DNA from: an uncultured Oscillospiraceae bacterium
Lineage (GTDB): Bacteria; Bacillota; Clostridia; Oscillospirales; Oscillospiraceae
NCBI GenBank assembly: GCA_944386985.1
Contig: CALXDD010000002.1
Location: 98,520 to 162,519, forward strand
Direction: 5' to 3'
Length of the DNA: 64,000 nucleotides
The notes beneath the pieces are model-generated. The model was not told where the DNA came from and ran no database searches. It saw nothing but the letters and a program-made list of their open reading frames with translations. Both the position numbers and the translations under genes were made by a program. Position 1 is the stretch's first letter. Each line of letters starts with the position of its first letter. Below, in pieces: positions 61,214-64,000 of the stretch.

Positions 61214-61270
61214 ATGACGGACGGCGGAGGCTGCCGTGTCCGGATCACCTACACGACGATTGAACAATAA
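61214..61270 (+). CDS. Tiny ORF ending in recombination site B
   Basis: An 18-codon ORF (MTDGGGCRVRITYTTIEQ) with a strong AAGGAG site seven bases upstream and a consensus promoter in front. Its last codons ATT GAA CAA TAA lie inside repeat B. In a circle joined at repeat A the frame would continue as NIVVLFSRPAGIWA. It may be a leader peptide, or the split 5' end of a junction-spanning ORF. Confidence 0.45.
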   Translation: MTDGGGCRVRITYTTIEQ

Positions 61271-61287
61271 CGGTTATTTTGTTCTGT
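61259..61287. repeat. Recombination-site-like repeat B
   Basis: ATTGAACAATA (61259-61269), a seven-base centre and TTTTGTTCTGT (61277-61287). Differs from repeat C at three arm positions. Confidence 0.55.
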
Positions 61288-61341
61288 TCCACTGATCCTG
61301 ACGCGCACCCCGAGAGGGGGGCGCTTGAATTTAGATTGAGA

Positions 61342-61369
61342 ATTGAACAAAATAAAAATTTTGTTCAAT
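61342..61369. repeat. Recombination-site-like repeat C
   Basis: ATTGAACAAAA (61342-61352), centre TAAAAA and TTTTGTTCAAT (61359-61369). A perfect 11-6-11 palindrome, the geometry of a dif/Xer site, 190 bases upstream of the Xer-type gene. It shares AATTGAACAAAATA with repeat A as a 14-base direct repeat. Confidence 0.7.
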
Positions 61370-61559
61370 TTAGGGGAGGGGCAAATTCTTTCTTCTCGTG
61401 TTTTGCGGCCTTTTTACCCGATTCGGGGTCTGGACAGGCTCAGTCCCCGGACAGTCTGGATCTTGCTCATATAATGCCGCACACTGCAATTTCACTTGAT
61501 GGAAGCGTTTATCGTGGCGCAGATAAAACAGAATAGAAAATAATTGAGAGGTTTGTACA

Positions 61560-62570
61560 ATGTTGGATTATCGGGACGATGCGCCCAAGGTTTTGCTGGA
61601 TTTTCTGTCTTACCATGAGACCATCAAAGCCCATTCACGAAAAACGGTGGATGAATACTATCTGGACCTGCGGAATTTCTTTCGCTATCTCAAACAGCTA
61701 CGGAATCCCTCACTGCAGAATCTTCCGCTGGATGAAATCTCCATTCGGGACGTAGATATCGAATTGATCCGTACCATTACACTCACAGATGTCTACAGCT
61801 ATATGTCCTATCTCAGCCGAGATCGGCAGCTTCACCACAACAGCCAACACTCGGCCACTGGGCTGTCTGCCGCCTCACGGGCACGGAAAATTGCAACACT
61901 TCGTTCATTTTTTAACTATCTCACTCGAAAGGCCCACCTGCTGGAGGAAAATCCTATCAAGGATATTGATTCTCCAAAACTGATGAAAACACTGCCGAAA
62001 TATTTAACTTTTGAGGAATCTGTGGAACTTTTGGATGCTGTTGATGGAGACCATCGGGAGCGGGACTACTGTATTCTGACACTGTTTCTTAATTGTGGCC
62101 TTCGAATCTCCGAACTGATCGGCATCAATCTCAATGACATTCAGGATGACGCCCTGCGGATTCGCGGCAAGGGCGGAAAAACCAGAATCGTTTATCTTAA
62201 TGAGGCCTGCCGGAATGCCCTTGACGCTTATCTCGCCGTCCGCCGGCCCATTGTGGGGCGGGATGATCAGGCTCTTTTCCTCTCTGCCAGAGATCAACGG
62301 ATCAGCCGCTCCACCGTACACGCCCTGGTCAAAAAGCATTTAGGCGCCGCCGGACTCGACAGCACCCAGTACTCTTCCCACAAGCTTCGTCATACCGCCG
62401 CTACGCTGATGCTGCAAAACGGCGTGGATGTGCGAGCAGTCCAGGAGGTACTGGGCCATGAGCATCTGAATACTACGGAGATCTATACTCACATTGACAA
62501 TGAGGCACTGCGGATAGCCTCCCGGGCCAATCCGCTGGGCCATGTAAAGCCAAAGAAGAAAGAGGGATGA
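61560..62570 (+). CDS. xerC: Xer-type tyrosine recombinase
   Basis: A 336-residue recombinase with a complete N-terminal core-binding domain (about 10-140) and catalytic domain: Arg in NCGLRISELIG, a lysine in IRGKGGKTRIV, the SSHKLRHTAATL box and GHEHLNTTEIYTHI with the catalytic Tyr. Longer than XerC/XerD by about 40 residues. Whether it is the chromosomal XerC or a separate Xer is undecided. GAGAGG precedes ATG 61560. A promoter of its own is not obvious, but the element promoter at 61136 points at it. Confidence 0.85.
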   Translation: MLDYRDDAPKVLLDFLSYHETIKAHSRKTVDEYYLDLRNFFRYLKQLRNPSLQNLPLDEISIRDVDIELIRTITLTDVYSYMSYLSRDRQLHHNSQHSATGLSAASRARKIATLRSFFNYLTRKAHLLEENPIKDIDSPKLMKTLPKYLTFEESVELLDAVDGDHRERDYCILTLFLNCGLRISELIGINLNDIQDDALRIRGKGGKTRIVYLNEACRNALDAYLAVRRPIVGRDDQALFLSARDQRISRSTVHALVKKHLGAAGLDSTQYSSHKLRHTAATLMLQNGVDVRAVQEVLGHEHLNTTEIYTHIDNEALRIASRANPLGHVKPKKKEG

Positions 62571-62590
62571 TACCATTCCTCTTTCTTCTT
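62553..62590 (+). terminator. Terminator overlapping the 3' end of the Xer gene
   Basis: AAGAAGAAAGAGG and CCTCTTTCTTCTT flank a short loop across the stop codon. Confidence 0.7.
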
Positions 62591-62730
62591 GTCTATGAAT
62601 TCCTATTATATTAGGGCAATCGGCTTTTATTGGGAAATCTCTTGTCCCTCTTCCCTTCCGACAGTTCCTGGCTCTCTCCTCTTCCCTTCTTACCATAACT
62701 GAATCCTCTTTTAAAACTAATAAGCATAAA

Positions 62731-62762
62731 GAGAGATCCTGAGAAAATTTCTCAGGATCTCC
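62731..62762 (-). terminator. Terminator-like hairpin after the amidase-domain gene
   Basis: GAGATCCTGAGAAA / TTTCTCAGGATCTC just beyond the - strand stop; a short T-rich run follows. Confidence 0.7.
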
Positions 62763-62769
62763 TTGGCAT

Positions 62770-63294
62770 CTACAGAATTTCCATGTGATCTGGCCTTCGC
62801 ACTCCAATAATATGCAAAAATCGTATTTTTTGAAAAGAATAGGTGCTCAATGGCCGGTTATCACTGTCATAGCTGTGGGCAGCGATCAGGATATTAGAAA
62901 GATTTTTAGGCCGCCCCACTGATACCACCACCGGCGTGTGGGTAAATTTCCTGCCGTCAAAAGATAGCTGCACCACGTCGCCGGGCATAATCTCCTCTAT
63001 GGAGGTCTCTTGGGCCGCTGGTCCCACCGATTGCTCTCTTCTCGTCAAAAAACGGTAAAAGTACTCCACACCGGTCCAAGCCGGCGCCTTTTGGTTACCA
63101 TTGATATAATACCAGCCAAAATCCGGTGTAAAGTTCATAATACCGCTGCCGGCATAGACACACTGGGACGCAAAATTTGTACAGTCTCCACCAATGGTCT
63201 CATAATCGTAAAAGGCGGGATTCCGTCCGTAGGCCCAGCGGTGGGCATAGCGGACGGCCACTTCCCGGTCATAGGACTGCAGCGCAATGGGCAT
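62770..63294 (-). CDS. Amidase_6-type domain protein
   Basis: A 174-residue protein of the putative amidase domain family, with cysteine in GGDCTNFASQCVYAG, aromatic block DFGWYYINGNQ and histidine in GRKFTHTPVVV: the layout of NlpC/P60-like cysteine hydrolases. There is no signal peptide from this start. ATG 63294 follows GTGGAGG. The frame is open to 63696, but the extra residues are low in conserved features and the region contains a terminator. Confidence 0.82.
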   Translation of the reverse strand: MPIALQSYDREVAVRYAHRWAYGRNPAFYDYETIGGDCTNFASQCVYAGSGIMNFTPDFGWYYINGNQKAPAWTGVEYFYRFLTRREQSVGPAAQETSIEEIMPGDVVQLSFDGRKFTHTPVVVSVGRPKNLSNILIAAHSYDSDNRPLSTYSFQKIRFLHIIGVRRPDHMEIL

Positions 63295-63667
63295 GGCAAA
63301 ACCTCCACTCTTCATCTTGGTATTTCTCCATGATATGAGAGTGAAGGCGGTTTGTTTCCTCTTCGTTTTCCGTCGAACCGCAAAGGCCCGGGTTCCTCCC
63401 CCATTCGTCTGAGGCACCATAACGCGGACCTGTACTTCCTTGCCGGAGCTCTCCCGGATTTCTTCCATCTCCCCTGCTGTGCCGTTGCCCGACAGTTCCG
63501 AAGTATAGGGCTTTGGCAAAGCAGGGGGATAAATTTCTCGCCGACCGCCTTCCCCTGTGAGACGTGCTCCGCCAGCTTCAAAATCCGGCTGGCCCCCTCC
63601 CCCTGCAAATAAAAAACACCCATCCGGTTTCCTGGATGGGTGTTTTTGTATGAAAACAGGGGTAGAA
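63295..63667. other. Intergenic region between fba and the amidase-domain gene
   Basis: About 370 bases. The fba terminator lies at 63612-63647. Open frames exist on both strands, but none has a ribosome binding site plus recognisable residues. I see nothing else that can be supported. Confidence 0.5.
63612..63647 (-). terminator. Terminator after fba
   Basis: AAAAACACCCATCC / GGATGGGTGTTTTT perfect arms with an eight-base loop. Confidence 0.88.
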
Positions 63668-64000
63668 TCAGGCCTTGTTGTCGCAACCCAGAACATCGAT
63701 GATCTTGTGCTTGACCAGCTCCTTGATGTTGGCGCGGGCGGGCTTCAGATACTCACGAGGATCGAACTTGTCGGGGTGCTCATTGAAGAACTGACGGATG
63801 GTGCCGGTCATGGCCAGACGCAGATCGGAGTCGATGTTGATCTTGCAGACAGCCATGGAAGCAGCCTTGCGCAGCTGTTCCTCGGGGATACCCACAGCAT
63901 CAGGCATCTTGCCGCCGTTCTCATTGATCATCTTCACATACTCCTGAGGCACGGAAGAGGAGCCGTGGAGCACGATGGGGAAGCCGGGCAGGCGCTTGGA
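63668..64000 (-). CDS. fba: Class II fructose-bisphosphate aldolase, 3' part
   Basis: Zinc-dependent aldolase of glycolysis/gluconeogenesis, cleaving fructose 1,6-bisphosphate. The 5' part lies beyond the window. Visible are FPIVLHGSSSVP with a zinc histidine, followed by AVCKINIDSDLRLAMTGTIRQFF with the phosphate-binding Asn/Asp segment (landmarks only), and the C-terminal helices. The frame runs to the window edge. Confidence 0.93.
   Translation of the reverse strand, partial: SKRLPGFPIVLHGSSSVPQEYVKMINENGGKMPDAVGIPEEQLRKAASMAVCKINIDSDLRLAMTGTIRQFFNEHPDKFDPREYLKPARANIKELVKHKIIDVLGCDNKA

Larger units (their letters stand above)
58632..61369 (+). mobile_element. Minimal integrative element with HUH Rep and short tyrosine recombinase
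   Basis: About 2.7 kb between radA and a Xer-type gene. The content is a minus-strand small RNA, a large hairpin, a very GC-rich non-coding-like block, a HUH replication protein, a 175-residue tyrosine recombinase and an outward promoter with an 18-codon ORF. Similar 11-N-11 repeats lie at both ends (A at left, B and C at right). No capsid, Zot or mobilisation gene is present, so it resembles an integrated rolling-circle plasmid or ssDNA-phage satellite. The exact right boundary (B or C) is uncertain. Confidence 0.65.

Noticed and set aside
58635-61366. GAAC...GTTC repeats as LexA boxes
   Set aside because: LexA dyads have about four bases between half sites; these have 14 or more between the GAAC and GTTC cores and extended 11-base arms.
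63295-63696. Extension of the amidase-domain protein to 308 residues
   Set aside because: The extra region contains the fba terminator and lacks any conserved feature; ATG 63294 has a proper ribosome binding site.

Overview
The window looks like chromosome from a spore-forming, anaerobic, moderately GC-rich clostridium, most likely a gut Oscillospiraceae (Flavonifractor/Oscillibacter-like). This is inferred from a complete spoIIIA operon, cwlD, cotJ and spoIIM genes, T-box leaders, an Hcp/ferredoxin pair, many TTG/GTG starts, and gene order; no 16S or other phylogenetic marker was compared. Most genes are on the + strand.

Region by region. 1-4.2 kb: the 3' part of leuS, rpsU behind a consensus promoter, and an ECF-type sigma/anti-sigma pair. 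4.2-6 kb: a Trp T-box leader and a stand-alone TrpB2-type tryptophan synthase beta chain. 6-8.5 kb: a GH18-like protein (- strand), a YqeG phosphatase and an M24 peptidase. 8.7-13.3 kb: spoIIIAA-AH behind a sigma-E-like promoter. 13.4-17.1 kb: asp23, nusB, xseA, xseB, ispA and a PAP2-like gene. 17.1-19.3 kb: dapA and asd (- strand). 19.4-24.6 kb: a SpoIID/LytB-like protein, queA, a small membrane protein, tgt, yajC and a membrane protein. 25-28.8 kb: spoIIM, xerD, rqcH and mrnC. 28.9-37.6 kb: exported proteins, a nitroreductase-NUDIX fusion, an SGNH lipoprotein, a second sigma/anti-sigma pair, a DMT transporter and a PLP lyase. 37.9-43.6 kb: dxs, tlyA, nadK, argR and recN, which look like the detached second half of the 13-17 kb cluster. 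43.7-47.1 kb: a membrane M28 peptidase, then a Tyr T-box leading an EamA permease and tyrS. 47.2-52 kb: HD and NYN proteins and a BlaI/BlaR1-type system with two operators. 52-55.1 kb: hcp, a ferredoxin and a divergent Crp/Fnr regulator sharing a perfect palindrome. 55.2-58.6 kb: cotJC, a cotJA-cotJB fusion, cwlD and radA. 58.6-61.4 kb: a compact mobile element. 61.5-64 kb: a Xer-type recombinase, an amidase-domain protein and the 3' part of fba.

The most unusual part is 58.63-61.37 kb. It carries a rolling-circle HUH replication protein and a 175-residue minimal tyrosine recombinase, bounded by 11-bp inverted arms around 6-8-bp centres (three copies). A minus-strand small RNA with its own consensus promoter and terminator lies at the left end. 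A consensus promoter followed by a tiny ORF lies at the right end and points outward. If the ends were joined in a circle, that promoter would read through the junction, against the small RNA and into rep. This suggests an excision-activated, antisense-controlled replication switch. It is a hypothesis built from sequence layout only.
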